DNA of 64,000 nt from Actinomycetes bacterium (GCA_025360085.1 JANYCW010000018.1:24334-88333), one strand, 5' to 3'. Numbered from the stretch's first letter, positions 46,197-55,576 are shown. The notes: a model not told the origin generated them from the letters alone. Numbers and translations: made by a program.

Positions 46197-47035
46197 TGAT
46201 CATGGAAAGTAACGAGTTAGCGCCGTCTTCTATTGCAAAGGTAAGAATTCAAAAAAGTGATTCATCCATGCCAACATCAGATTCAGTCGTCGTTGAAGAG
46301 CCACTAGAAATTCGGCTCAAACGCGGAGAACGAGAAGAGCAGCTCGGGATCACGATGCGAACGCCTGGTGCCGATCTTGAGCTAGCGGCCGGTTTTTTAT
46401 GGGGAGAGGGTTTTTTAAAAACTCCCGACGAGTTAATAAGCGTAAGACTTTGCGCTGATAAGAGTCTTACTCTTCGCCAACGGGCAAACATTGTTATCGC
46501 CGAAGTTGCCGAAAACTCCCATGAATCAACGAGGATTTTAGAACGCCGTTTTACGATTACTTCTGCTTGTGGTGTCTGCGGATCAACAAACATTAGCGAC
46601 TTACACAAACGTGGAGTGAAGAAAGTTTCACCCTCAACCCATAACCTTCAAGCACTTGCGAAGATGGCTACTTTACTTGAGGGTCGCCAACGGATCTTTG
46701 ATAAAACCGGTGGGCTTCATGCCGCCTTACTCATTAATCCAATAGGTGAGCCAATGTGGATCCGAGAAGATGTTGGTCGACATAATGCCCTCGATAAAGT
46801 TATCGGCGCTGCGTTAATGGATGGGAAAATTCCACTTGCCAATTGGACTCTCGTTGTTTCTGGGCGCATTGGTTATGAGCTCGTTCAAAAATCAATTTGT
46901 GCCGGAATTTCAGCGATTGTCGGTGTGAGTGCACCCACTTCATTAGCAGTTGATTTAGCATTTGAGTTTGGTTTAACGCTGCTCGCCTTTGCCCGCAACG
47001 GCGTGGCCCAACAATACTTACCGAGCGAGCAATGA
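46193..47035 (+). CDS. fdhD: Formate dehydrogenase accessory sulfurtransferase FdhD
   Basis: A 280-residue protein with the FdhD pattern: [30 protein letters not shown], the [10 protein letters not shown] motif carrying the persulfide-forming cysteines, and [18 protein letters not shown]. FdhD passes sulfur to bis-MGD and is needed for active formate dehydrogenase. It is placed 15 kb from fdhA, in the choline dehydrogenase transcript, which ties formate oxidation to choline use. ATG 46193 overlaps the upstream stop; ATG 46202 is also possible. Confidence 0.92.
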   Translation: MMIMESNELAPSSIAKVRIQKSDSSMPTSDSVVVEEPLEIRLKRGEREEQLGITMRTPGADLELAAGFLWGEGFLKTPDELISVRLCADKSLTLRQRANIVIAEVAENSHESTRILERRFTITSACGVCGSTNISDLHKRGVKKVSPSTHNLQALAKMATLLEGRQRIFDKTGGLHAALLINPIGEPMWIREDVGRHNALDKVIGAALMDGKIPLANWTLVVSGRIGYELVQKSICAGISAIVGVSAPTSLAVDLAFEFGLTLLAFARNGVAQQYLPSEQ

Positions 47036-47721
47036 AGTTTCGAGCATATTTAAGGGCAGCACATTTTGGCCCAACAATGATTATCACCGTAATTTCTTTT
47101 GCCTTAGCAATAAAGCTGTGGTCGGTTGGTCCTGCACTTCTTATTTCTTTTACCGTTTTCTTAGGTCAACTAATTATTGGTTGGAGCAATGATGTTTTTG
47201 ATTACGCGGATGATTTAAAACACAATCGAATCAATAAACCATTGGTTGCCGGCACACTATCCATGCACCAACTCCGAACGGCGACCTTCATTCTCTTGCC
47301 AGTTGCCCTCGTTGCAAATTTAATTGGTCCGTTGGGTAAGCGAGGTGGAGGTGTTTACCTTCTCGGTGTTGGTTGTGGAATCGCCTATAACTTTTACTTC
47401 AAATTCTCCATACTTTCGCCACTGCCATATGCCGTGGCTTGCGCGGCATTGCCGGCTAGCATTTTCTTAGCCACCAATCGCACGGCTCCGGTATGGGTCT
47501 TAGCCGTTGGATCAATGCTTGGGGTCGCCTTTCACTTTGCCAATGTACTTAAAGATTTAAGTCAGGATAGAGAGAGTTCTATTGGGGGCCTGCCACAGCG
47601 CCTTGGTAAGCATCCTTCAATTGCGATTATTTCCACTCTGCTAATTCTCACGACCGCAGTGTTAGTCAGCAGCCCAGTTGCTTACGATTTAAGTCCGCGC
47701 AATTCGAGATTCAACCGTTAA
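47032..47721 (+). CDS. UbiA family prenyltransferase, short at the C-terminus
   Basis: A 229-residue membrane protein with the first prenyl-diphosphate motif NDVFDYADD and the second region KDLSQDRESSIGGLPQRLG. UbiA enzymes attach prenyl chains to aromatic or other acceptors. Most members have about 280-300 residues and two more helices after the second motif; here one helix remains, then a charged tail (YDLSPRNSRFNR) and a stop overlapping the convergent gene. It may be truncated. Acceptor unknown. Confidence 0.7.
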   Translation: MKFRAYLRAAHFGPTMIITVISFALAIKLWSVGPALLISFTVFLGQLIIGWSNDVFDYADDLKHNRINKPLVAGTLSMHQLRTATFILLPVALVANLIGPLGKRGGGVYLLGVGCGIAYNFYFKFSILSPLPYAVACAALPASIFLATNRTAPVWVLAVGSMLGVAFHFANVLKDLSQDRESSIGGLPQRLGKHPSIAIISTLLILTTAVLVSSPVAYDLSPRNSRFNR

Positions 47722-48944
47722 TCCGTGTAGTTAATGATGGCAAGACACATTTCATCTCGGGAGCCTTCGCCCCAAACAACATAGTTTGGCGCAACATCTT
47801 TAAATTCCGGCAAGAGAGAACGAAGCCCTACATCAAAGCTGCACGTTACTTTCAGAAAATCTCCAGGTAGCGCACTAATGGGCTTAATCTGCCAATCAGT
47901 CGTTTGATTATCGAAGTCCCATTGAGGACGCCAAGAGAGAACGGTGATCTCCTGCGTTGCCGCACTTTGATAGGTGATTGTAATAGTTCTTCCTAGTTGA
48001 TGCATATGACCTGTTGCACCATATATTTTCATTGGTGATCGCACGATATTTGTGCAATCTGATATTGAACTAGGGATGGGATTGAACGGATTTTTTCCGC
48101 AAATTAAAAGCAAACCGCTTGCTTGCAACGCAGCTTTATCTGATGTCCGATTAGCCAAGTCGATTAATGCCGCCGAGCGTGTGCATAGCGGACCCGATTC
48201 AGTGGGGCCGCACGCAATTTCAACGGGAGCGGGAATAAGGAGCGTCTTTAAATTAGCAACTGGTTCTTTTGCCAAACTAAGAATGACTTTTATGCTCGCC
48301 TTATTCTTATCTGCACTTGTTCCATTTTTTATGTGAAAGTGGGCCTGCATAATAAACTGATCTCCAGCCTCAACACGCATACCCGTTCCAGTGGGATAGC
48401 CTTTAAAGTTTGCACCTGGTGCCCAAAAAGATACCCAACTACTTGGCGCTGCCGGTGAAAAAGCAGTTGCCCCAGGGATTCCCGTGTCACCAAAACAAGG
48501 CCATCCTGCTTCTGGCGTTTGTGCATCGAGGGCCTGCGAAGCTCCAACTTTGACGGCATCTACTTTATAGAGAATTCCATGATGAGACACTAAAAGATTG
48601 TCGGGAACAATCGTCACCGATTGCAAATATGAATCGTTCTTAAACTTTGGATCAAGTAAAAAACATCGGTACTCATCGCTTCCGTTATTAGGGGCAACTG
48701 CGCTATACGGTGGTGTTGATATCTGCGCATCTTCAATGGGAGCAGTAACTACCCCTTTTGACCACACCAACCTTTTACCACTCTTGATGCAGAGATAGGT
48801 AAGTGACTGTGCGATTACCGTGGAGTTAATCGTTGAACATTTGCTCCCGCTCTTGATTACTGGTGTTGCAGCAAATGCATTTAATCCGATTAATGCCAGC
48901 AGGCTTGCAAGCGAGAGGGCTAGAAAATACCCGCTTCTTCTCAT
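47718..48944 (-). CDS. Secreted copper type II, ascorbate-dependent monooxygenase-like protein (PHM/DBH fold)
   Basis: A 408-residue protein with a signal peptide (LALSLASLLALIGLNAFA). Residues 35-65 resemble a small Cys-containing actinobacterial domain ending KRLVWSKG. The rest has all copper ligands of the PHM/DBM family in order: His121-His122 (SHHGILY), the QAHFH site around His202/204, His313 and His315 (GHMHQLG) and Met399 (RDEMCL). Such enzymes hydroxylate C-H bonds outside the cytoplasm; substrate here is unknown. TACACT ends six bases before the ATG. Confidence 0.78.
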   Translation of the reverse strand: MRRSGYFLALSLASLLALIGLNAFAATPVIKSGSKCSTINSTVIAQSLTYLCIKSGKRLVWSKGVVTAPIEDAQISTPPYSAVAPNNGSDEYRCFLLDPKFKNDSYLQSVTIVPDNLLVSHHGILYKVDAVKVGASQALDAQTPEAGWPCFGDTGIPGATAFSPAAPSSWVSFWAPGANFKGYPTGTGMRVEAGDQFIMQAHFHIKNGTSADKNKASIKVILSLAKEPVANLKTLLIPAPVEIACGPTESGPLCTRSAALIDLANRTSDKAALQASGLLLICGKNPFNPIPSSISDCTNIVRSPMKIYGATGHMHQLGRTITITYQSAATQEITVLSWRPQWDFDNQTTDWQIKPISALPGDFLKVTCSFDVGLRSLLPEFKDVAPNYVVWGEGSRDEMCLAIINYTD

Positions 48945-49062
48945 GTCGATAGTGTAAATGCTGGCGATTTAAACTGCGATGTGAAAACTAGTCAATAGTG
49001 GGCGTGGAAGGCCTACGCCTCTCTCACAGCCCAGATTGGATTTTAGTAGACTTAAAAACACT

Positions 49063-50259
49063 ATGGCGGCGAAAATGGGAATCGTAAAGCGTGTTGTTAC
49101 CCTCTTTACCCAGCGCCGAACATGGGTGCGACAAATTTCGATAGCAGGCTTAGCCGGTGCAATTGCTTGGCAACTTGGAGACGTACTCATCGTAAACGGC
49201 GGGCTCGTAGCGGCAATTGTATGTACCTTATCCATTCGAATTTCTCTACATAAATCGCTGCGTGAGAGTTTTGGCCAGATAATCGGAACAGCAATTGGAG
49301 CAAGCGTCGCCCTAACGGCCGTGACGCTCTTTGACTTTGGTTTTATCTCTGTGGGAATCACAATTATTATGTGCGCCGTCGTTGCCCGCGCCCTACATTT
49401 AGGTGAAGTTGCATCCATTAACGTTCCTGTGACGGCTCTGATTGTCATTGGACCAGGGTTATCAGAAAGTACCGCGCTTCACCGATTGGGCTCGACTTTA
49501 TTGGGCGCCGGTATTGCAATTTTCTTTTCTTATTTCTCTCATCCAAAAACGCCAGTAGAGCGATCCATTGATCAGATTGCCTCCGTTAGTTTAAAAGCTG
49601 CCGCGTTGTTGGCTGCAATGTCAGAGGGTGTTGCATCTGGATACTCGCAAAAAAATGCAGGTAACTGGTTAGCTAAGGCTCGACTTTTAATCGAGGAAAT
49701 CCCAGCGGTGCGGGCGCAATCAGTGGAGGCGCGCGGACATGCACGTTGGTTTCCAACAGCTAAAAAAGATGAGGCTGAAGATGTTTATATTCGAGGAATC
49801 GCCCTCGAACACACCGTCGTGCAGATTCGAACCATTGCGCGCACACTTTTTGATTCAGCGGTCAGTGGGGGAATTGCCGATTCGACGCAAAAGGCTATTG
49901 CCGTTGCGCTCTCGGCGGCAAGTTATGCGATTACGTCAAAGTTTGAAGTAGAAGATACTAGCGCTGCGGGTTCATTCCAAAGTGCAACGACCGATGCACG
50001 TGATGCGAGCTCGGCATTAGCCGAGTCACTCATTGGTGATGCCAAAGATGCCGACCAAGAGCAGATTGTTCGCGCTTTATCAATGGTTTCAAATATTGAT
50101 CGCATTGCCGACTCGCTTGATTTAAAATCACCGGCACTTTTAGAGGTTGTTACACCCGATGAACCGGTAGAAGCCAAAGTTTTACGTATCTCGGCTCGTC
50201 GCCAAGTGGCACGATTAGCTAGCTCGATAACCAGGCGTATCCGAACTCTCTTTAGTTAA
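49063..50259 (+). CDS. Aromatic acid exporter / FUSC-like membrane protein
   Basis: A 398-residue protein. The first half has about six hydrophobic segments (including GLAGAIAWQLGDVLIVNGGLVAA in part) in the pattern of FUSC/ArAE exporters; the second half is soluble and helical. I start at ATG 49063; a TTTAGTAGACT promoter box identical to those of the choline dehydrogenase and mannosidase genes lies 10 bases upstream. Exported compound unknown. Confidence 0.72.
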   Translation: MAAKMGIVKRVVTLFTQRRTWVRQISIAGLAGAIAWQLGDVLIVNGGLVAAIVCTLSIRISLHKSLRESFGQIIGTAIGASVALTAVTLFDFGFISVGITIIMCAVVARALHLGEVASINVPVTALIVIGPGLSESTALHRLGSTLLGAGIAIFFSYFSHPKTPVERSIDQIASVSLKAAALLAAMSEGVASGYSQKNAGNWLAKARLLIEEIPAVRAQSVEARGHARWFPTAKKDEAEDVYIRGIALEHTVVQIRTIARTLFDSAVSGGIADSTQKAIAVALSAASYAITSKFEVEDTSAAGSFQSATTDARDASSALAESLIGDAKDADQEQIVRALSMVSNIDRIADSLDLKSPALLEVVTPDEPVEAKVLRISARRQVARLASSITRRIRTLFS

Positions 50260-50362
50260 TAGGCCCGTCACCAAGGGCTAACCCTCACGTCGTGGCAAAC
50301 GTGACCCAGAAGATGCTTCAAATCTGATGCCATGAGCCAGTTGCAGTGGCAAGATATTGCTC

Positions 50363-52195
50363 ATGAGCAAACCTACTATCGCCGTTAAATCCGTAATTAT
50401 CAGATTTGCCGGAGATAGTGGAGATGGAATGCAGCTCACTGGAGATCGTTTCACCATGGATACTGCCAGTTTAGGAAATGATATTTCAACACTGCCAAAT
50501 TTTCCGGCTGAAATCCGTGCGCCCCAAGGCACATTACCTGGAGTCTCTTCCTTTCAGCTTCACTTTGCCGATCATCAAGTTCGCACGGCAGGGGATGCAC
50601 CAGATGTTTTGGTTGTGATGAACCCTGCGGCCTTAAAAGCAAATATTAAAGACATTCCGCGGGGTGCCACCATCATCGTTGATAAAGATGAGTTCACAAC
50701 TCGCAATTTAACTAAAGTTGGCTATGCGAGTAATCCGCTTGAAGATGGATCTTTAAGTAGTTACAAAATACATGCCGTAGCACTTACCTCTATGACGGTA
50801 TCTGCATTATCGGAGCTTGCCCTCTCGCGAAAGGATGCTGAGCGCGCTAAGAATATGTTCGCCCTCGGCCTTCTTTCATGGATGTATCACCGCCCGACGG
50901 ATGCGACCGAAGCTTTCTTAAAGGCGAAGTTTTCCAAGATGCCAGAAATCTTGGAGGCGAATTTAGTTGCATATCGAACCGGTTGGAACTACGGCGAAAC
51001 AAGTGAAGATTTTGCAATTTCATATGAAGTTGCACCCGCGCACATGTCACCTGGCAAATATAGAAATATAAGTGGAAACATTGCGCTGGCCTATGGGTTG
51101 ATTGCCGCTGCACAGGCCACTGGATTAAAGTTATTCCTCGGTTCATATCCCATCACTCCGGCCTCGGATATTTTGCACGAACTTTCAAAGCATAAAAAAT
51201 TCGGAGTGATTACTTTCCAAGCAGAAGATGAAATCGCAGCTGTTGGTTCAGCATTAGGTGCCTCATATGGTGGTGCACTCGGTGTTACAACGACTTCAGG
51301 CCCAGGAATTGCACTAAAGAGCGAGATGATTGGACTTGGTGTGATGTTGGAACTCCCACTCATTATTATCGATGTTCAACGTGGTGGCCCATCTACAGGG
51401 CTGCCGACAAAGACCGAGCAGGCCGATTTATTGCAGGTCATGTTTGGACGAAATGGTGAATCACCGGCCGCAGTTATCGCCGCATCCACACCAAGTGATT
51501 GCTTCACCATGGCCCTTGAAGCGGTGCGCATTGCAACCACATATCGGGTGCCCGTATTTTTATTATCGGATGGCTACATAGCTAATGGCTCGCAGCCGTG
51601 GAAGATTCCAGATGTTGGCACACTGCCTGATTTACACGTTAAATTTGCCCACACTCAAGAAGGTTTCTTGCCCTACCTTCGAGAGCCCGAAACCCTTGCA
51701 CGGCCATGGGCAATTCCTGGCACTAAGGGAATTGAGCACCGAATTGGTGGAATTGAGAAGCAAGATAAGACGGGCGAAATCAATTACGAGCCAGCAAACC
51801 ACGACTTTATGGTGCGTACCAGAGCGGCCAAGATTGCTGGCATTGAAGTTCCCAACCTTGAGGTCGATGATCTCTATGGGGATGCGAAAGTATTATTCCT
51901 TGGTTGGGGATCGACGTACGGTCCCATCGCTTCGGCCGTAGAGGAGCTCCGCAATAACGGTGAAAAGATTGCTCAAGCGCATTTGAAATACATCAATCCA
52001 TTCCCTAAAAATCTTGGCGAAGTCCTAGAGAAATACGAAACCGTAATTACTCCTGAAATGAATTTAGGCCAACTTGCAATGCTGCTTCGGTCTAAGTATT
52101 TAAAGGACATCGTGAGTTATAACATGGTGCGCGGTTTACCATTTACTACGGCCGAACTAGTCGAAGCTGCTATGGGGGTACTTCACGATGACTGA
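50363..52195 (+). CDS. korA: 2-oxoacid:ferredoxin oxidoreductase alpha subunit (KorA)
   Basis: A 610-residue fused gamma-alpha subunit. The N-terminal gamma domain begins VIRFAGDSGDGMQLTGDRF; the alpha domain contains FLGSYPITPASDILHELSKHK in part, QAEDEIAAVGSALGASYGG and RGGPSTGLPTKTEQADL. With KorB it makes succinyl-CoA from 2-oxoglutarate and reduces ferredoxin; this actinobacterial type works in aerobes. I start at ATG 50363 instead of TTG 50357. Overlaps korB by eight bases. Confidence 0.9.
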   Translation: MSKPTIAVKSVIIRFAGDSGDGMQLTGDRFTMDTASLGNDISTLPNFPAEIRAPQGTLPGVSSFQLHFADHQVRTAGDAPDVLVVMNPAALKANIKDIPRGATIIVDKDEFTTRNLTKVGYASNPLEDGSLSSYKIHAVALTSMTVSALSELALSRKDAERAKNMFALGLLSWMYHRPTDATEAFLKAKFSKMPEILEANLVAYRTGWNYGETSEDFAISYEVAPAHMSPGKYRNISGNIALAYGLIAAAQATGLKLFLGSYPITPASDILHELSKHKKFGVITFQAEDEIAAVGSALGASYGGALGVTTTSGPGIALKSEMIGLGVMLELPLIIIDVQRGGPSTGLPTKTEQADLLQVMFGRNGESPAAVIAASTPSDCFTMALEAVRIATTYRVPVFLLSDGYIANGSQPWKIPDVGTLPDLHVKFAHTQEGFLPYLREPETLARPWAIPGTKGIEHRIGGIEKQDKTGEINYEPANHDFMVRTRAAKIAGIEVPNLEVDDLYGDAKVLFLGWGSTYGPIASAVEELRNNGEKIAQAHLKYINPFPKNLGEVLEKYETVITPEMNLGQLAMLLRSKYLKDIVSYNMVRGLPFTTAELVEAAMGVLHDD

Positions 52196-53189
52196 TGTAA
52201 CTTTAACAAAGAAGGACTTTACTTCAGACCAAGAAGTTCGATGGTGTCCAGGGTGTGGCGACTATTCAGTTCTATCCACTATGCAGGCCTTTTTGCCCGA
52301 ACTTGGAATCCCACGCGAAAACATCGTCTTTATTTCAGGCATTGGCTGTTCTTCGCGTTTTCCATACTACTTAAATACTTTTGGAATGCACTCCATTCAT
52401 GGACGTGCACCGGCAATCGCATCAGGCCTTGCAATCACCCGCCCTGATTTAACGGTATTTGTCATCACTGGTGATGGCGATGCTCTTTCAATAGGAGGCA
52501 ATCATTTAATTCATGCGTTGCGCCGTAACGTCGAGCTCAAGATTCTATTGTTTAATAATCGAATCTACGGTCTGACTAAAGGTCAGTACTCACCTGCAAG
52601 TGAGCAAGGTAAAATTACAAAGTCGACTCCATATGGCTCACTTGATACTCCATTTAATCCGATATCACTTGCAATCGGCGCCGAAGCAACTTTCGTTGCG
52701 CGCACCATAGATAGCGACCGTAAACATTTATCTGAAACTCTTCGCCAAGCCAGTGCTCACAAAGGTTCGGCATTCATTGAGATTTATCAAAACTGTCCCA
52801 TTTTTAATGATGGTGCCTTTGATCAAGTTAAAGATAATGAAACTAAAGAGGGATCACTACTTCAGTTGATTCATGGTCAAGCAATAAAATCATCTACTTA
52901 CGGGGTTGTTCGCGATGGTGCTCGCCTCAAGCTTGTTGAGCTAGCAAACGTTGATGAGTCTGAACTCGTCATCCATGACGCGAGCGACCCTGATCCTTCG
53001 TACGCCTTCGCACTTTCACGATTGTCGGGCTCTGCACTAGAGCACACACCCATCGGTATTTTTCGTAGCGTGGTGCGACCTGGATATTCGGCAATGGTCA
53101 ATGATCAATTGAGCGAAATAATTGCTAGTCAGGGCGCTGGGGATCTGGAAAAACTCCTGAACTCCGGTGACACCTGGGTGGTTGACTAA
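52188..53189 (+). CDS. korB: 2-oxoacid:ferredoxin oxidoreductase beta subunit (KorB)
   Basis: A 333-residue TPP-binding subunit. Cluster-binding cysteines are in WCPGCGDYS and GIGCSSRFPYY plus a later YQNCPIF; the TPP motif is GDGDALSIGGNHLIHA in part. It works with KorA, which overlaps it. There is no ferredoxin domain, so a separate ferredoxin is needed. Confidence 0.92.
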   Translation: MTDVTLTKKDFTSDQEVRWCPGCGDYSVLSTMQAFLPELGIPRENIVFISGIGCSSRFPYYLNTFGMHSIHGRAPAIASGLAITRPDLTVFVITGDGDALSIGGNHLIHALRRNVELKILLFNNRIYGLTKGQYSPASEQGKITKSTPYGSLDTPFNPISLAIGAEATFVARTIDSDRKHLSETLRQASAHKGSAFIEIYQNCPIFNDGAFDQVKDNETKEGSLLQLIHGQAIKSSTYGVVRDGARLKLVELANVDESELVIHDASDPDPSYAFALSRLSGSALEHTPIGIFRSVVRPGYSAMVNDQLSEIIASQGAGDLEKLLNSGDTWVVD

Positions 53190-53288
53190 AAACTTAGCTG
53201 AAAACATCTCGCTTCCTCACATTTCTGAGGTACATTTATCCTCTCATGAGTTCGTAATCTCACGAAAAGTGATGGTGGAGAGCCAGAT

Positions 53289-53966
53289 GTGAAAAATGTA
53301 GTTTTGGTTATCGACAATGATTCTGCATGTCGAACAATGGTGCGCTACCACCTTGAGAACGAAGGAATCCGGACCATTGAAGCCCTCGATGGCATTAATG
53401 GTCTACAGAAATTTGAGGATCAGAGCCCTAACTTGGTCATATTAGACATAGCAATTGGGCAGCCAAATGGCTTTGAGGTCGCCCGACAAATTCGAAAAAT
53501 ATCAGAGGTGCCTATCATCTTTTTGACCGCCCGAGTTGATGAGATTGATGAGGCCATGGGTTTTTCCTCTGGTGCTAATGACTACATTAAAAAGCCCGTT
53601 TCAAAATCGATTTTGATTTTACGGATTTTAAATCAACTCGCACGTAAGAATCGAAGCGACTCGGCCGATCTTAATATTGTAAAAGTTGGGAATTTAACTT
53701 TAAATCTATTTAATAGAGAACTCAAAATTGACGACACAATAATTGAAATTACTCGTTCTGAATTTGAGTTCATTCATTTATTGATGGAAGATTCCAGTCG
53801 TGTCTATACTCGCGAACAAGTCAGTATTGCCTTAGGTACTGCCGATAAGTTCACAAGCGACCACTTATTAGATACGCATGCATCGCGCCTTCGACTAAAA
53901 ATATTGGCTGCAGGTGGACCCCGAACAATTACGGCAGTTCGTGGCGTCGGCTACCGCTTTATTTAA
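53289..53966 (+). CDS. OmpR-family response regulator, no adjacent sensor kinase
   Basis: A 225-residue regulator. Receiver domain residues 1-120 with phospho-acceptor Asp53 (LVILDIAIG), the switch Thr in FLTAR and the Lys in YIKKPVS; C-terminal winged helix with RSEFEFIHLL and GPRTITAVRGVGYRF. The start is GTG 53289 with GGTGGAGAG upstream. The usual acidic pair near the N-terminus appears as DND. No histidine kinase lies next to it. Confidence 0.9.
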   Translation: MKNVVLVIDNDSACRTMVRYHLENEGIRTIEALDGINGLQKFEDQSPNLVILDIAIGQPNGFEVARQIRKISEVPIIFLTARVDEIDEAMGFSSGANDYIKKPVSKSILILRILNQLARKNRSDSADLNIVKVGNLTLNLFNRELKIDDTIIEITRSEFEFIHLLMEDSSRVYTREQVSIALGTADKFTSDHLLDTHASRLRLKILAAGGPRTITAVRGVGYRFI

Positions 53967-53995
53967 TGTTGGATTTTTTATAACATCTTTAACGT

Positions 53996-54547
53996 CTAAA
54001 AAGTAATCGCAGAACTATCAACGACCGATGCCTTGCGCCCAGGTAATGTGTAACCCAATAAATTATCGTTCTGCTCGTTAATTATATCGGCGGCAACAAT
54101 CGTGTGACCCTTCCATTCATAACCACTCGTGGTGTGCCCGTCTCTAATGAGTGTGATGTCATAGCCACGCTCTAAAGCGGCATGATTGGTATGGCGTACG
54201 CAGTTATTTGTTTGGGCGCCACAAATATATAAATGATCAACTTCAAGGGATTCCAAGATGGCTTCCAAGTCGGTCTCTTCAAAAGAACTTCTAAAAAGCT
54301 TTCGAACTATGGGTTCGCTCGGCAATGGCGCTAATTCGGGGACAATGTGCCAACTGTTACTATCGATTTCAAGCTCTTCATCGGAGTGCTGAACCCAAAT
54401 GACCGGAACGCCTTTTTCTCTCGCCTTTTGTATGACATCCTTGATATGTCCTACGACATCATTGCGCGAAAAAGCATCTTCAACAACGCCATTTTGAACG
54501 TCAATGACGAGTAGCGCACTACGTCCACGATCTTTAAAAGTACTCAT
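53996..54547 (-). CDS. Isochorismatase-like cysteine hydrolase
   Basis: A 183-residue hydrolase with the catalytic triad elements: Asp in ALLVIDVQNG, Lys in VRKLFRSSF, and Cys in CGAQTNNCVRHT preceded by the cis-peptide region. The family includes nicotinamidase, isochorismatase and N-carbamoyl-type amidases. Amide-processing genes nearby (amidase, formamidase) suggest an amide substrate, but this is only context. Confidence 0.83.
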   Translation of the reverse strand: MSTFKDRGRSALLVIDVQNGVVEDAFSRNDVVGHIKDVIQKAREKGVPVIWVQHSDEELEIDSNSWHIVPELAPLPSEPIVRKLFRSSFEETDLEAILESLEVDHLYICGAQTNNCVRHTNHAALERGYDITLIRDGHTTSGYEWKGHTIVAADIINEQNDNLLGYTLPGRKASVVDSSAITF

Positions 54548-54687
54548 GGAGATATCTTCTCGCTTAAAGGGCTCTTTTTACAAACGCATTTCCTCGTGTC
54601 AGACCATTTTCGGCAACGTCGATGCCTTACCCTGGATTGGCCACGATGAATGGACTGGTAAGTGCTTTGTTAACCTATAGTGTGGAT

Positions 54688-55353
54688 GTGAGTATGCCCA
54701 AGGCGCATTGGCAAAAACCGCATTTAGGTGAGCATCGCTTCCCTGTTTCACTCGTAGTTTTAGTTGTGATTATTTTGCAGTTCGCTCTACCGGGCAAACT
54801 TTCATTGAGTTTTCAAAAGTGGATCTGCTTATTAGAGTTCGCTATTTTGCTCAGCCTCTATGCCTTGAGCCCAAGGCGACTAGAAAGGCATCACCTACCT
54901 ACGCGCCGTATCGGCTTCATTCTTACTGGTGTCATGACAATTTCAAATACAGCTTCGGCCGTAAAATTGATCTCCGAGTTATTATCTGGCGGAATCGGAT
55001 CCGCAAGTCAATTACTTGCCTCTGGGGGATCTATTTGGCTGACCAATGTTGTTATTTTCAGTCTCTGGTTTTGGGATTTAGATCGAGGCGGTCCAGGTTC
55101 TCGGGCAGAGGCAAAAATAGATTGGCCAGATTTTCTTTTCCCACAGATGACGGATCCGACATTTGCTCCAAGTGATTGGCACCCGAAGTTTTTCGATTAC
55201 CTGTACATGTCATTTACGAATGCCAGTGCCTTTAGTCCGACCGATATCATGCCTCTTACGAAATGGGCAAAAATGTTGATGCTCTTGCAGTCAACAACCT
55301 CTTTAATTATCGTAGGTCTAGTTGTCGCTAGGGCAGTAAATATTTTGCAGTGA
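54688..55353 (+). CDS. Five-helix membrane protein, possibly channel-like
   Basis: A 221-residue protein from GTG 54688, chosen because TATAGT ends six bases upstream; earlier in-frame ATGs exist at 54622 and 54649. About five membrane helices, with a conserved-looking C-terminal block DYLYMSFTNASAFSPTDIM followed by a final helix. The loop before the last helix is reminiscent of a two-helix ion-channel pore, but I cannot name the family. The gene seems intact. Confidence 0.65.
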   Translation: MSMPKAHWQKPHLGEHRFPVSLVVLVVIILQFALPGKLSLSFQKWICLLEFAILLSLYALSPRRLERHHLPTRRIGFILTGVMTISNTASAVKLISELLSGGIGSASQLLASGGSIWLTNVVIFSLWFWDLDRGGPGSRAEAKIDWPDFLFPQMTDPTFAPSDWHPKFFDYLYMSFTNASAFSPTDIMPLTKWAKMLMLLQSTTSLIIVGLVVARAVNILQ

Positions 55354-55407
55354 CCCAATCGAGCTTTGCTGCCTAGATTGTCAGTCACGGAGAGTAATTT
55401 GATAGCC

Positions 55408-55551
55408 ATGGTCGAGACACTCTTTTTTACCTTCCTCGTATTTCTACTCATAAGTCGCAAAAGGCGCGCCAAACGGCCAAGCAATGTCGATGCCGAACTC
55501 GGTGAAGCGGCCACGCCTGAAGATATTGTGCGAGTAGTTGTGCGCATATAG
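55408..55551 (+). CDS. Small single-helix protein ahead of the Fic pseudogene (uncertain)
   Basis: A 47-residue frame: a hydrophobic stretch LFFTFLVFLLIS, a basic patch RKRRAKR and a tail ending TPEDIVRVVVRI. The last codons closely match the end of another small frame in front of the second Fic gene (PEDVIRVVV, 61465-61590), and the bases CGAGTAGTTGTGC are identical in both. Either a short conserved C-terminus or a shared regulatory DNA segment explains this. No known family. Confidence 0.3.
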   Translation: MVETLFFTFLVFLLISRKRRAKRPSNVDAELGEAATPEDIVRVVVRI

Positions 55552-55552
55552 G

Positions 55553-55576
55553 CGGAATACTCGCATCGTTATTCCA
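55553..55576. promoter_or_regulatory. Inverted repeat in front of the Fic pseudogene
   Basis: GGAATA (55554-55559) and TATTCC (55570-55575) form an inverted repeat; the right arm extends to TTATTCCA, the complement of the TGGAATAA half-site found twice before the intact Fic gene at 61.6 kb. It sits about 20 bases before the pseudogene ATG, so both Fic loci appear to have shared an operator type. Confidence 0.45.
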
